A stretch of DNA of 64,000 nucleotides from Alkalihalobacillus deserti (GTDB taxonomy: Bacteria > Bacillota > Bacilli > Bacillales > Bacillaceae_D), in contig NZ_JAJAFR010000010.1 in assembly GCF_020734105.1 (NCBI RefSeq), positions 51,590-115,589 on the forward strand. Direction: 5' to 3'. The notes beneath the pieces are model-generated. The model had not been told where the DNA came from. It saw only the letters and a list, made by a program, of their open reading frames with translations, and ran no database searches. Below, in pieces: positions 16,943-25,340 of this stretch. Made by a program: the position numbers and the translations under genes. Each line of letters opens with the position of its first letter. Within the stretch, counting starts at the first letter, position 1.

Positions 16943-18277
16943 TTAAGCAAGTGTATGCAATTCTTGCGATACAGGATTCCGATTAAAGTAAAAATGCATG
17001 ACTAACGCTGTGATAACGAGAAGCACAACATAAAGGGAAATGAACAACACAAAAAGCATTCCTAAATTACCTGAATTGGTGGCAGCCTCACTAGTCAATT
17101 GAAACCCATAAATCGTCCAAGGTTGACGACCCGTACAACTGAAAATCCACCCCGTCTCAATGCCGATCATAGCAAGTGGACCTGACACAACAATCCCAGC
17201 TAAGAGCCATTTTGGAAGAGACTTCTGCTTTTTACGCCCTAGAAACCAAAACAACCAGTAGACTCCGGCAAGTGCAAGGAGGACAGAGCCAATTCCGACC
17301 ATAACGTTAAATAACGTATGAACAAAAAGTGGTGGCCATTCTTCTTGGGGATAGTCATATAACCCACGAACAACCCCATCAGTAGAACCGGTTGCGAGCC
17401 AGCTTAGCATACCTGGAATTTCAATCCCGCCGACAACTCTTCCAGCTTCAGGATCTGGTGTCCCCATAATCGCTAATGGAGCATTTGGTTGGGTTTCAAA
17501 TAATCCTTCTGCTGCTGCTAGTTTAACGGGTATATGTTCATGCAACATAATTGCTGTATCGTGACCATTGTTTAACGTGAAGACAGACATGATCAGAGCG
17601 ACAGCAAGCGATAAGGACAATCCCTTCCGATGATATGTCATTTCTCTATCACTAAGCCCTCCGCGGTAGAGCTTATATGCTGCAACCGCTGCAAGAATAA
17701 AGGCTCCTGTCATATAAGCACTTCCGACTACATGTAGCGAAGTAACAAAAAAACTAGGATTGAACACAGCGGCCAAAGGTTGGACATTGATGATTTGTCC
17801 ATCAACGATATCAAACCCTCTAGGGGTATTCATCCATGCATGGGCATCTGTTATTAAAACGGCTGAAGCTGTTGCCCCAAGAGCGACGAAGAAGACACTA
17901 ATAATTCTCATTGTAGGAGAAAGACGATCAGCAGCATAGACGTAGATAGAGAGAAATAAAGCTTCAAGAAAGAAAGCAAAAATTTCAATTTGAAAGGGAA
18001 GAGCGATCACTTGCCCTACGATTTCCATGAAGCCTGGCCAAAGAAGGCTAAGCATAACAGCAACGATTGTCCCTGAAGGAATCGCAACCCCGAGTAAAAT
18101 AGCGACAGCCTTTGTCCATCTTTTTGCAAGGGTCCCATAATCCTCATCTTTTCGTATGATTCGCATGATTTCAGCAAGTAGAATCATTAAAGTGATCCCT
18201 ACACCTAAAGTTGCAAATATAATATGAAAAGCAATAGAAGAACCAAAAATAGTTCGCGCTAGCATAACATTATCCAT
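16943..18277 (-). CDS. ythA: Cytochrome bd-type menaquinol oxidase subunit I
   Basis: 444 residues, polytopic membrane protein. The N-terminal region contains a conserved His (IAFHIIFATLGVG) expected to bind a high-spin haem. A second His candidate is SLHVVGSAYMTGAF. The family motif appears as GWIFSCTGRQPW, with Cys-Thr where E. coli-type CydA has Glu-Tyr before GRQPW. It oxidises menaquinol and reduces O2 without proton pumping. The short Q-loop and overall pattern fit YthA/CbdA. ATG 18277 has AGGAAG upstream; the frame extends to 18295. Confidence 0.9.
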   Translation of the reverse strand: MDNVMLARTIFGSSIAFHIIFATLGVGITLMILLAEIMRIIRKDEDYGTLAKRWTKAVAILLGVAIPSGTIVAVMLSLLWPGFMEIVGQVIALPFQIEIFAFFLEALFLSIYVYAADRLSPTMRIISVFFVALGATASAVLITDAHAWMNTPRGFDIVDGQIINVQPLAAVFNPSFFVTSLHVVGSAYMTGAFILAAVAAYKLYRGGLSDREMTYHRKGLSLSLAVALIMSVFTLNNGHDTAIMLHEHIPVKLAAAEGLFETQPNAPLAIMGTPDPEAGRVVGGIEIPGMLSWLATGSTDGVVRGLYDYPQEEWPPLFVHTLFNVMVGIGSVLLALAGVYWLFWFLGRKKQKSLPKWLLAGIVVSGPLAMIGIETGWIFSCTGRQPWTIYGFQLTSEAATNSGNLGMLFVLFISLYVVLLVITALVMHFYFNRNPVSQELHTLA

Positions 18278-18452
18278 TTCCTTACTTCCTTTCAATTCGA
18301 TTAGCTATAACGATTATAAAATGATGATACACGCCCCTTAGTCATGTAGGAGTATACTTATGATTTAAAACAGTAAATCTCTCTAATGCTTATACTGTGC
18401 GTTAACATCGCTAGTAATATTCGCTAAAATATCCAATAAAATAAAATAAAAA

Positions 18453-18482
18453 AACGAGTTACCTTAATTGGTAACTCGTTCT
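18453..18482 (-). terminator. Terminator of the FbpB-like gene
   Basis: AACGAGTTACC and GGTAACTCGTT form an 11-bp stem followed on the minus strand by TTTTTTATTTTATT. Confidence 0.9.
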
Positions 18483-18483
18483 T

Positions 18484-18633
18484 TTATTTAGTATAGCTCT
18501 TATCTTGTTCAGTTGACTTAGAAGAACGTTCATCGAGTCGTTCTTCGATCTTTGCTAAAGCTTCAGGATCATTCAGTAACTGCTTTTTATTTTCTAACAT
18601 TAATTCTTTAAATGAAGTTGTTTGTCTTCGCAT
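18484..18633 (-). CDS. FbpB-like small basic protein
   Basis: 49 residues: MRRQTTSFKELMLENKKQ, then LLNDPEALAKIEERLDER. This matches the FbpB family pattern [FL]-x-E-L-[VM]-x-x-N-[KR]-x-[QE]-[IL]-L-x-[DN]-x-x-[AE]-[LI]-x-K-I-[ED]-x-[RK]. In B. subtilis FbpB assists the iron-sparing sRNA FsrA under Fur control. I see no convincing Fur box upstream, so an iron link here is only inferred. Confidence 0.7.
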   Translation of the reverse strand: MRRQTTSFKELMLENKKQLLNDPEALAKIEERLDERSSKSTEQDKSYTK

Positions 18634-18781
18634 ATTTCAGCCCACCTTTAGTAGTGAATAAATCTATAACCATTGTATCAGTATAATAAGAATAAAAAAG
18701 CATTTAATTGTTACAATTTTTAGAATAAAAGAATTTTAGCAAATAATGTCGAAATTAGAAATTAAAGCGAAAATTGCATAC

Positions 18782-18888
18782 TTATCCACAGGTAAGTAGA
18801 TATATTTTCATATGTCCACAGTGAAATGGGTGTTATCCACAAATATAAAGGTATTTATCAACAAAACTGTGGATAACACTGTGCATAA
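18782..18888. promoter_or_regulatory. Cluster of six DnaA boxes
   Basis: Three perfect TTATCCACA boxes: 18782-18790(+), 18833-18841(+) and 18868-18876(-). Near matches: ATGTCCACA 18812-18820(+), TTATCAACA 18855-18863(+) and TTATGCACA 18880-18888(-). They end 29 bp upstream of a -35 element and are followed by a very AT-rich stretch (18900-18965). Confidence 0.85.
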
Positions 18889-18917
18889 AAAATGTGCAAG
18901 TACAAAATAAAAAAGTA

Positions 18918-18946
18918 TTTACAAAACCAATTATTATTGTTAGAAT
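18918..18946 (+). promoter_or_regulatory. Sigma-A promoter downstream of the DnaA boxes
   Basis: TTTACA (18918-18923), a 17-bp spacer, then TAGAAT (18941-18946). It would start transcription near 18953, about 95 bases before the 48-residue gene. Confidence 0.7.
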
Positions 18947-19047
18947 ATTTTTAACAATTAAAAAAGCTAACTATCACGCTGTGTTGGAACTGAGCGACTG
19001 CTCGATCGATTAAAGCATATATATAAGATAAAAAGGGAGAGAGAACC

Positions 19048-19194
19048 ATGACAGTATCAGAAAAAAAGATGATTGAAGAAATGCAAAAGAAATTAGATCG
19101 TCTAGCACGTGAATTAAATGAACTTAAGAGATCAGGGAACGATGGTTTTGAAAAATTAGAAACAGATCATTTCTTAACGCAAGCTTATAATTAA
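19048..19194 (+). CDS. 48-residue coiled-coil protein behind DnaA boxes
   Basis: Encodes MTVSEKKMIEEMQKKLDRLA..., ending LETDHFLTQAYN. Residues 5-30 have a heptad-like pattern suggesting one amphipathic helix. GGGAGAGAG precedes the ATG and a terminator follows, so it is a complete gene. I do not recognise the family; it is not Sda by sequence, but size, helical nature and DnaA-box promoter recall sda, the replication checkpoint inhibitor of sporulation kinases. Any such role is speculation. Confidence 0.7.
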   Translation: MTVSEKKMIEEMQKKLDRLARELNELKRSGNDGFEKLETDHFLTQAYN

Positions 19195-19203
19195 AGTATA
19201 ATA

Positions 19204-19240
19204 GAGGGTGCCTAATTTTGTTTAGGGTACTCTTTTTTGG
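19204..19240 (+). terminator. Terminator of the 48-residue gene
   Basis: GAGGGTGCCTAA pairs imperfectly with TTTAGGGTACTC, followed by six T residues. Confidence 0.75.
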
Positions 19241-19271
19241 TTAATAAAATTGAATAGAGGAGTGTTCACTC

Positions 19272-20231
19272 ATGACCGTTCATGAGGAAACGATTCATCA
19301 ACTAACCATTCCTACTCCATTCCCGGTCGGGCCTGTTCACAGCTATTTAATTAGTAGTGACACTTTAACACTTGTTGATACAGGACCATTAACAATTGAA
19401 GGAAAAACATCGCTGGTAAGTCAGTTGGATACACTTGGTTATAGGATCGATGATATCGAACAAGTTATCTTAACCCATCATCACCCAGATCATGTCGGAC
19501 TTGCTGGACTTTTTAAATCAGCTGTTTTAATTGGTCATCGTTTTTTACGCCCATGGCTTAGAAAAGAAGAGAAATTTTTTCAAAAGTATAAGATGTTCTT
19601 TGATGAATTTTATCATGCTCATGGCTTCCCACGCCCCGTCATTGATAAAGTCTTACAGTCAGGTCAGAAATATATGGACTTGATCGAAAAAACAGACCTT
19701 GATGTGATCGTAAGTCATGGTGATAATGTTCCTGGTCTGAAGGGCTGGCGAGTATTGGAAGTACCAGGTCACGCCCAAAATCATATTATGATCGTAAGAA
19801 CAGAGGATCATACAGCGATTGGAGCAGATGTACTACTTGGATCGATTTCTTCAAATGCTCTATTGGAAGCTCCAATGGAAGAGGGCAAGGAGAGGCCAAA
19901 AACATTGCTACAATATCGAGAAACTTTACTTTTAGTTCATGATTTAAATTTAAATATATTAATGCCTGGACATGGGGAAATGATAAAAAACGTCAATGAA
20001 CTAATTGGACAGCGGCTACAAGAACATATTACTCGAGCCAATGTAATTAAAAATCTATTGGCAGATAACCGTTGGAGTGCTCACGAAATTAGCTTTCAGT
20101 TATTTAAGGAAAAGCACCGTAAACAAGCGGAGTTGACTTTTTCTGAGACGTTTGGACATTTAGATCTATTGGTAGAGCTGGGAGATATAAGTGTTACAAA
20201 AGAAGACGGGTTATTTCTGTTTCACAAATGA
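19272..20231 (+). CDS. MBL-fold metallo-hydrolase
   Basis: 319 residues of the metallo-beta-lactamase fold. The metal-binding motif THHHPDHVG is near residues 73-81; further ligands are in VPGHAQNH (about 168-175), GADVLLG and MPGHGE. The C-terminal 60 residues look like a winged-helix extension (WSAHEISFQLF...LDLLVELGDI), as in YqjP-like hydrolases. The substrate cannot be told from sequence. ATG 19272 has a GAGGAG site upstream. Confidence 0.85.
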   Translation: MTVHEETIHQLTIPTPFPVGPVHSYLISSDTLTLVDTGPLTIEGKTSLVSQLDTLGYRIDDIEQVILTHHHPDHVGLAGLFKSAVLIGHRFLRPWLRKEEKFFQKYKMFFDEFYHAHGFPRPVIDKVLQSGQKYMDLIEKTDLDVIVSHGDNVPGLKGWRVLEVPGHAQNHIMIVRTEDHTAIGADVLLGSISSNALLEAPMEEGKERPKTLLQYRETLLLVHDLNLNILMPGHGEMIKNVNELIGQRLQEHITRANVIKNLLADNRWSAHEISFQLFKEKHRKQAELTFSETFGHLDLLVELGDISVTKEDGLFLFHK

Positions 20232-20250
20232 TGAATGATTAATCATTCAT
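20231..20250. repeat. 20-bp perfect palindrome
   Basis: ATGAATGATT joined to AATCATTCAT, overlapping the stop codon of the MBL gene. Without a T-run it is more likely an operator than a terminator for the TTG-started gene at 20329. Confidence 0.5.
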
Positions 20251-20328
20251 GTATAATGACTTCATCTTTTCTTTTTCTGACTTTTCTTGCTAAAATAAGA
20301 ATATAAGTTAAAAAGAGGAGGGACTCTG

Positions 20329-20703
20329 TTGGAAAAGAAAAAAAGCAACTCATTAAAGTTAATCTGGGTTTTTGGATTACTGATTGTTTCAGTTGTATTA
20401 GCTAAGAAGGAATGGAGAAACAGAATATTAGATGAGTTAAAGCAAGCCAAACATTCGACTGAAAACACAATTGAGTTCGTCAGAGACAACCGCGAACAAG
20501 TTTTTGAACAAGTGAGAACCACTGTAAGTGATATTTCTACTGTGGTGCGCGATATCACAAGTGATGTGAAGAAGATTGGTGAAACTGCGTCCCATTTGAA
20601 AGAAAGCTCAGATGAAATCGTCAAAGCGACCAAAGAAGCGGCAAATGAAATGAAGAATTTGAAAAAGAACTTACATAACGCAGACATAAATCCTTATAAC
20701 TAG
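20329..20703 (+). CDS. Membrane-anchored coiled-coil protein
   Basis: 124 residues. After a basic start (MEKKKSNSLK) there is one membrane segment (LIWVFGLLIVSVVLA), then a long charged helix (about 30-115) with YtxH/DUF948-like repeats such as VRTTVSDISTVVRDITSDVKK. The start is TTG 20329, with AGAGGAGGG at ideal spacing. Probably a stress or envelope protein of unknown role. A terminator follows. Confidence 0.7.
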   Translation: MEKKKSNSLKLIWVFGLLIVSVVLAKKEWRNRILDELKQAKHSTENTIEFVRDNREQVFEQVRTTVSDISTVVRDITSDVKKIGETASHLKESSDEIVKATKEAANEMKNLKKNLHNADINPYN

Positions 20704-20713
20704 GAGCTAGATT

Positions 20714-20758
20714 AGACTCAAAAAGGTTGTATGTTAACTTTTTTGAGTCTCTTTTTCC
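20714..20758 (+). terminator. Intrinsic terminator; 20759-21032 is empty
   Basis: AGACTCAAAAAGGTT pairs with AACTTTTTTGAGTCT (one offset base), followed by CTTTTT. I see no supportable gene between here and 21033. Confidence 0.85.
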
Positions 20759-21032
20759 TTTTAATCTTTCTTCACTTTTCGATTTCTAATTGGTTTAAAG
20801 GACGCTCAACTATTAGCTGTGCAGGTCAAACTATAAGCAGGTAATTAAAAACTCAATTCCTTTATCATTAGACATTTTTGCTAAAGCAATACATGCTATT
20901 GGTGTTGAATCCTCCCCAAAACAGCGATCGTTCAGAAGGTTGCAACAAAAAAGTAGATCAAAGGATAGAGTGTTTCCTATGTTTCGTAATCTTAGCTGAA
21001 ATCATTACAATCTCTTTAAAAAAATATAGCTA

Positions 21033-22187
21033 TCACAAATTCGTAAGTGGCTTCTTGAAGATAGTAACAGCAATAAAGACAAGGAATAGCATCGTACTTA
21101 TAATGATAAAAAAACTAATCCCATTAATGAATTGAATAAATAAACCACCTAAGTATGGACCGGTTAAACTCCCTAAACTGAAAGCAATCCCACAAAGGAT
21201 ATTGCCGGTAGGTAGTAGAGACTTGGGTGTCAAATCGGTCATATAACTAATGCCTAAAGAAAAAGTCGATCCAACAAGTGTGCCAGCCAGGAAGAGACAG
21301 AGCGTCAGCCCATGGAACGTTTGCTCTAAGAAACTAGCGATAAGAAATGATAGACTCCCAGAGAGCAGAATGAATGATAAGATTTTTTTTCTTCCAAAGT
21401 TGTCACTTAAAATACCGAGTGGAAGTTGAAAAATGATCCCTCCAAAAGCAAATGATGCTAATAAAAGAGATACTTGTGTTACGTCTAGACCAATTCTTAA
21501 CGCATAAATCGGAAAACTCCCATTTAGTGAAGCCTCTAAAAATCCATAGGCTAACGCGGGTAACAAAGCAACCCAAGCGTATTTAAGTGTTTTTCCAAAA
21601 CGGCTTGCTGTGTCTCGAAAAGAAGAAAGCTCTATTGCTTGTTCAGGGAAGTCATTATGCAAAATAAATAAGAACAACCAAGCAACTAAAGAAAGTCCTG
21701 CTGAAATCATAAATGGTAATGCTTCGTGAATTGAAACTAATGGTGTCATTAACGGACCAGTGGCAAATCCAATTCCAAAGAAAATTCCATAAATGCTAAT
21801 ATTTCTTCCCCGTTGCTCTTGTGGGGTCGAAGATGTAATCCAAGTTTGGGTGCCAAAGTGGAGAGCATTGTCTCCAATACCTATACATATACGTAAGAAA
21901 AACCAAAACCAAAAGGTTTTCCACAAAGGAAATAAGGCTAATGCAATCACTACGATTAAGCCACCTATTAATATAATTGGCTTATATCCAAATCTTCTAA
22001 GGGGAGGTTCCATGAATGGAGAGATAATAAGAATACCTATATATAGCGCTGTTGCATTTAAACCATTTAAGGTAGCCGATACCCCATCTTGTTCAAAGAT
22101 AATGGAGATTAGGGGGAGAAGCATGCCTTGACTAAATCCACTTACAGCAACAATGCTTACTAATACCCAAAAACGTAAACGATCCAT
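21033..22187 (-). CDS. yfkF: MFS transporter, YfkF-like
   Basis: 384 residues with about 12 membrane segments. The start MDRLRFWVLVSIVAVSGFSQGMLLPLISIIFEQDG and the loop after TM2 (EPPLRRFGYKPIILIGG) closely resemble B. subtilis YfkF. The major-facilitator signature region RICIGIGDNALHFGTQTWI is present. Substrate unknown; the family is drug-efflux-like. Neighbouring yfkD and yfkAB support the yfk assignment. Confidence 0.85.
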   Translation of the reverse strand: MDRLRFWVLVSIVAVSGFSQGMLLPLISIIFEQDGVSATLNGLNATALYIGILIISPFMEPPLRRFGYKPIILIGGLIVVIALALFPLWKTFWFWFFLRICIGIGDNALHFGTQTWITSSTPQEQRGRNISIYGIFFGIGFATGPLMTPLVSIHEALPFMISAGLSLVAWLFLFILHNDFPEQAIELSSFRDTASRFGKTLKYAWVALLPALAYGFLEASLNGSFPIYALRIGLDVTQVSLLLASFAFGGIIFQLPLGILSDNFGRKKILSFILLSGSLSFLIASFLEQTFHGLTLCLFLAGTLVGSTFSLGISYMTDLTPKSLLPTGNILCGIAFSLGSLTGPYLGGLFIQFINGISFFIIISTMLFLVFIAVTIFKKPLTNL

Positions 22188-22330
22188 TTATAATCCCCTC
22201 ACTTCTAAACGCGACATTTTCATTTTATCTTCTTCTACCCCAATTGACCATATGTAAATAAGTGAAAGAACATGACGTTAAGTTAGGAGACTGGTACAAT
22301 AGGAGGCATGTATATTTGGGAGGGAAATCA

Positions 22331-22720
22331 ATGGAATTTACTATGAAGGAAAATAGTTTTGTAACAGAACTGGAATTTGGTCAACTTGAAGTGTCAGGGA
22401 ATGCTGAATATGGATTCAGACCTTATCAACTTCTGGTTTCTTCAATTGCTGTGTGTAGTGGTGGAGTGTTAAGGAAAGTGTTAGATAAAAAACGAATTGG
22501 ATATAAAGATATTAAAATAAAAACTGACGTTAAACGAAATGAAGCAGAAATAAATGAAGTAACAGATATTCATATCCATTTTGTTATCGTCGGTACGGAT
22601 GCAACCGATGAGAAAATAGCGAAAGTGTTAGAAATTACAACGAAAAATTGTCCCATTGTTCAGTCTGTAAAAGAATCTATTCGAATAACCGAGACGTTTG
22701 AACGCATAGGAAATGAATAA
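22331..22720 (+). CDS. OsmC-family protein
   Basis: About 129 residues with the OsmC/Ohr fold: YQLLVSSIAVCSGGVLRKVL carries one Cys, and TKNCPIVQSVKESI the second, at the usual positions. Such proteins reduce organic or fatty-acid hydroperoxides with thiols. GGGAGGG lies 8 bases before ATG 22331; the frame extends to a GTG at 22262, but homologues start MEF-x-M. It is divergent from yfkF. Confidence 0.82.
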   Translation: MEFTMKENSFVTELEFGQLEVSGNAEYGFRPYQLLVSSIAVCSGGVLRKVLDKKRIGYKDIKIKTDVKRNEAEINEVTDIHIHFVIVGTDATDEKIAKVLEITTKNCPIVQSVKESIRITETFERIGNE

Positions 22721-22774
22721 GAAAGTGCAATCTCTGCTCGTCTTAGCTTGTGAGCAGTTTTGTAAGGGGCGGAT

Positions 22775-23227
22775 ATGGCTTTGTTTTTGTTGCCGCAAAA
22801 CATTCCATCTGGTGGAGCTGCAGGAATAGCCATTTTAGTTGAATCGTGGTTTGCTCTTCCGCATTCTGTCACAATTTGGTGCTTGAATTTTCTTCTTCTC
22901 CTTCTAGCTTTTAGATGGATAGGTTATAAATGTAGTTTTAAAACAATCATACAGTAACGATGACATCGTTAACGATTCTCATAATTCAATCTCTGCCAAT
23001 CGTATTCTATACTCCAATTTATCTTTTCCCTACACAAGACTCCCTCTTCAAGCGCGGGAAGGACTTTAACTTTGCGGTAAAGGGAGAAGAATGACGGTTG
23101 GTGTTAGCCAAAACGAACCTCATTATTTGCTGTTGTTACACAATGGATTGCAACACAAGTTCTAAATCAAGTCGTTCTATTTAAATTTATCAAAGATGAA
23201 CCGGAAGATACCGGTGTTTCGGCATAG
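22775..23227 (+). pseudogene. Membrane-protein gene remnants (YitT-like head, unknown tail)
   Basis: The first part (22775-22957) reads QNIPSGGAAGIAI...FRWIG, very like the second transmembrane region of YitT/DUF161 proteins, then stops at TAA. After about 150 bases of broken sequence, another frame (23108-23227) reads SLFAVVTQWIATQVLNQVV...KDEPEDTGVSA and stops. Neither piece has its own start or a full domain. The tail is unidentified, so two different dead genes cannot be excluded. Confidence 0.55.
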
Positions 23228-23262
23228 GTGTTTTCCTGCCTTCGTTTAAAAAGGAGAAGAAA

Positions 23263-24642
23263 ATGTTACAATCTAGACAATTAGATTTTACAGAAGGGCC
23301 TATTATGAAAAAAATGGTCCTGTTTTCTTGGCCTATTTTTTTGACGAATTTACTGCAATCTTCTTATCAATTGATTGATTCTATTTGGGTAGGGAATTTA
23401 CTTGGACCAAGTGCGTTAGGTGCTATTACGATTTCAGCAACGGTTGTTTTTACGATTCTTTCTTTTATAATTGGTTTGAATGGTGCCACATTAACTGTTA
23501 TAAGTCAACGAAAAGGAGCCGATGATGAAGAAGGGTTAAAAAAATCTCTTAATGCATTTGTATTTGTTCTAGGATTGTTTGCTCTCTTGCTTGGTTTAAT
23601 TGGATTTTTGTTTTCAGGTCATATTTTACGCTTAATGGGAACTCCTGACGATATTTTGCCACTAGCCCAATCTTATTTACAAATTAATTTTATTGGAATT
23701 TTGTTTTTATTTGGATACAACTTTATTGGCACCGTATTAAGGGCCTTAGGTGATAGTAAAACACCAATACGTTTTATAATCATTGCGGTTATCCTGAATG
23801 CTGTGTTAGATCCTTTGTTTATCCACGTATTCCAATGGGGGATTGATGGGGCAGCATATGCTACAATTATTTCTCAAGGAACAGCCTTTGTTTACGGACT
23901 TTTATACTCCGTATATAAAGCGAGTGTACCTTTTCAAATTCCTCATCTTCCAGAGAGAAGATACTTTATCGTTCTGTTTAAGCTAGGTTTGCCTGCAGGA
24001 TTATCAATGATGGCGATTTCAGCAGGGATTTTAGCCATCATGACCGTTGTAACGGGATATGGAGAAGAGGTTGTTGCAGGATTTGGGTCTGCTCAACGGT
24101 TAGACAGTTTAATTATGATTCCAGCATTAACATTAGGATCGGCAGTAAATAGTATGGCTGGTCAAAATATTGGAGCACAGCTATGGGAGCGAGTAAATGA
24201 AATCGCCAAACAAGCGATTATTCTCATAAGCGTGGTTTCCATTTTGATAAGCACAGTTATTTTTTTAGGAGCTGAGCAGCTTATTCGAATGTTTGTACAG
24301 GATGAAGAGACTGTGCAATTCGGCGCTATGTATATCAAGACGATTGCTTTCTTTTACCCGTTCTTAGGAGTGAACTTTGTTCTAAATGGAATAGCAAGAG
24401 CAGCTGGTGCAATGTTTCCAATTTTAATCCTTAACATCATTTCATTTTGGATATTAAGATATCCATTAACAGCTATATTCTCGAAATGGTTAGGGGAAAG
24501 TGGAATAGCAATCGGTATGGGACTAAGTTTTGTTATTAGTAGTATAGTAGCTACTGCTTATTATTTCCGCGGAAATTGGCGGAAAATTAGTGGGGATATT
24601 GGCGAAAAAACGGGTAATAAAGAAAATATTAAGGAAACTTGA
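23263..24642 (+). CDS. ypnP: MATE-family efflux transporter, YpnP-like
   Basis: 459 residues with about 12 membrane segments. MATE hallmarks are LDFTEGPIMKKMVLFSWPIF at the N-terminus, NAVLDPLFIHVFQWGIDGAA, and FGSAQRLDSLIMIPALTLGSA in the second half. MATE proteins export cationic compounds with Na+ or H+. Sequence is closest to B. subtilis YpnP. It has AAGGAG 7 bases before ATG and lies 25 bases upstream of the YczE-like gene, so the two are likely co-transcribed. Confidence 0.88.
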   Translation: MLQSRQLDFTEGPIMKKMVLFSWPIFLTNLLQSSYQLIDSIWVGNLLGPSALGAITISATVVFTILSFIIGLNGATLTVISQRKGADDEEGLKKSLNAFVFVLGLFALLLGLIGFLFSGHILRLMGTPDDILPLAQSYLQINFIGILFLFGYNFIGTVLRALGDSKTPIRFIIIAVILNAVLDPLFIHVFQWGIDGAAYATIISQGTAFVYGLLYSVYKASVPFQIPHLPERRYFIVLFKLGLPAGLSMMAISAGILAIMTVVTGYGEEVVAGFGSAQRLDSLIMIPALTLGSAVNSMAGQNIGAQLWERVNEIAKQAIILISVVSILISTVIFLGAEQLIRMFVQDEETVQFGAMYIKTIAFFYPFLGVNFVLNGIARAAGAMFPILILNIISFWILRYPLTAIFSKWLGESGIAIGMGLSFVISSIVATAYYFRGNWRKISGDIGEKTGNKENIKET

Positions 24643-24667
24643 TTGATGGAATTGAGGAAATGTTTAT

Positions 24668-25282
24668 ATGAGATCAGTAATAATTAGAGCTCTAAGTTAT
24701 ACAGGAGGTTTGTTAATTGTTTCTTTTGGGGTGACATTGACAATTTTAGCTGGCCTTGGTGCCGGTGCTTGGGATGCTTTGAACGTTGGACTGGCGATCC
24801 AAACACGCTTTTCAGTGGGGAATTGGGTCATATTCGTTGGAATCATCTTAATCGGTTTAAATGCACTTTTAACGAGGACGAAGCCGGTAGTACATTCGTT
24901 ATTAACAATTTTCATCTTAGGATACTTCATTGATTTTTGGCTGATTATTGTGTTTAACGATACTTTGTTTAGTGGATTCATGTTGCAAATGATCATTCTA
25001 TTACTTGGTATTGTTCTAATTGCTTTTGGAGCATCGATATATATGCAAGCTGAATTCGCGCTTATACCGATAGATGCTTTTATGTTTGTACTAAGAGACG
25101 TTCTAGGAGTTAATTTAATGGTGGCAAAAACAATTGCAGAGTTAACGGCTTTAGTAGCTGCGTTTTTTGTCGGTGGTCCAATTGGAATTGGAACGATTCT
25201 TGTTACGTTTTTAATTGGCCCATTAATTCAATTTTTCTTTCCGAGAATCGAAAAGAGAATCAATTGGAAAGCCACACATTAG
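24668..25282 (+). CDS. YczE/YyaS/YitT-family membrane protein
   Basis: 204 residues with five or six membrane segments. The motifs RALSYTGGLLIVSFGVTLT, LGAGAWDALNVGLA and the second-half repeat ALIPIDAFMFVLRDVLG define the YczE/YyaS family. In B. subtilis YczE supports bacillaene/surfactin-type synthesis or export, but no such genes are here. Probably in one transcript with the MATE gene; a terminator follows. Confidence 0.8.
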   Translation: MRSVIIRALSYTGGLLIVSFGVTLTILAGLGAGAWDALNVGLAIQTRFSVGNWVIFVGIILIGLNALLTRTKPVVHSLLTIFILGYFIDFWLIIVFNDTLFSGFMLQMIILLLGIVLIAFGASIYMQAEFALIPIDAFMFVLRDVLGVNLMVAKTIAELTALVAAFFVGGPIGIGTILVTFLIGPLIQFFFPRIEKRINWKATH

Positions 25283-25298
25283 ATTGTTATGATATCCT

Positions 25299-25340
25299 AA
25301 AAAGCTGCCTGAGGGGGAAAGTTCTCAGGCAGCTTTTCTA
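25299..25340. terminator. Bidirectional terminator between yczE-like gene and proC
   Basis: AAAGCTGCCTGAG (25301-25313) and CTCAGGCAGCTTT (25324-25336) form a perfect 13-bp stem with A/T flanks on both sides. Confidence 0.9.

Noticed and set aside
19048..19194. Calling the 48-residue gene sda
   Set aside because: It lacks the Sda sequence pattern; only the size and DnaA-box context are similar.
20262..20687. Minus-strand 141-codon ORF, low complexity and hydrophobic
   Set aside because: Antisense of the coiled-coil gene at 20329, which has a strong ribosome binding site and terminator; the minus frame has neither.
20878..21135. Plus-strand 85-codon ORF overlapping the yfkF 3' end
   Set aside because: No ribosome binding site, and its second half is the antisense of yfkF.
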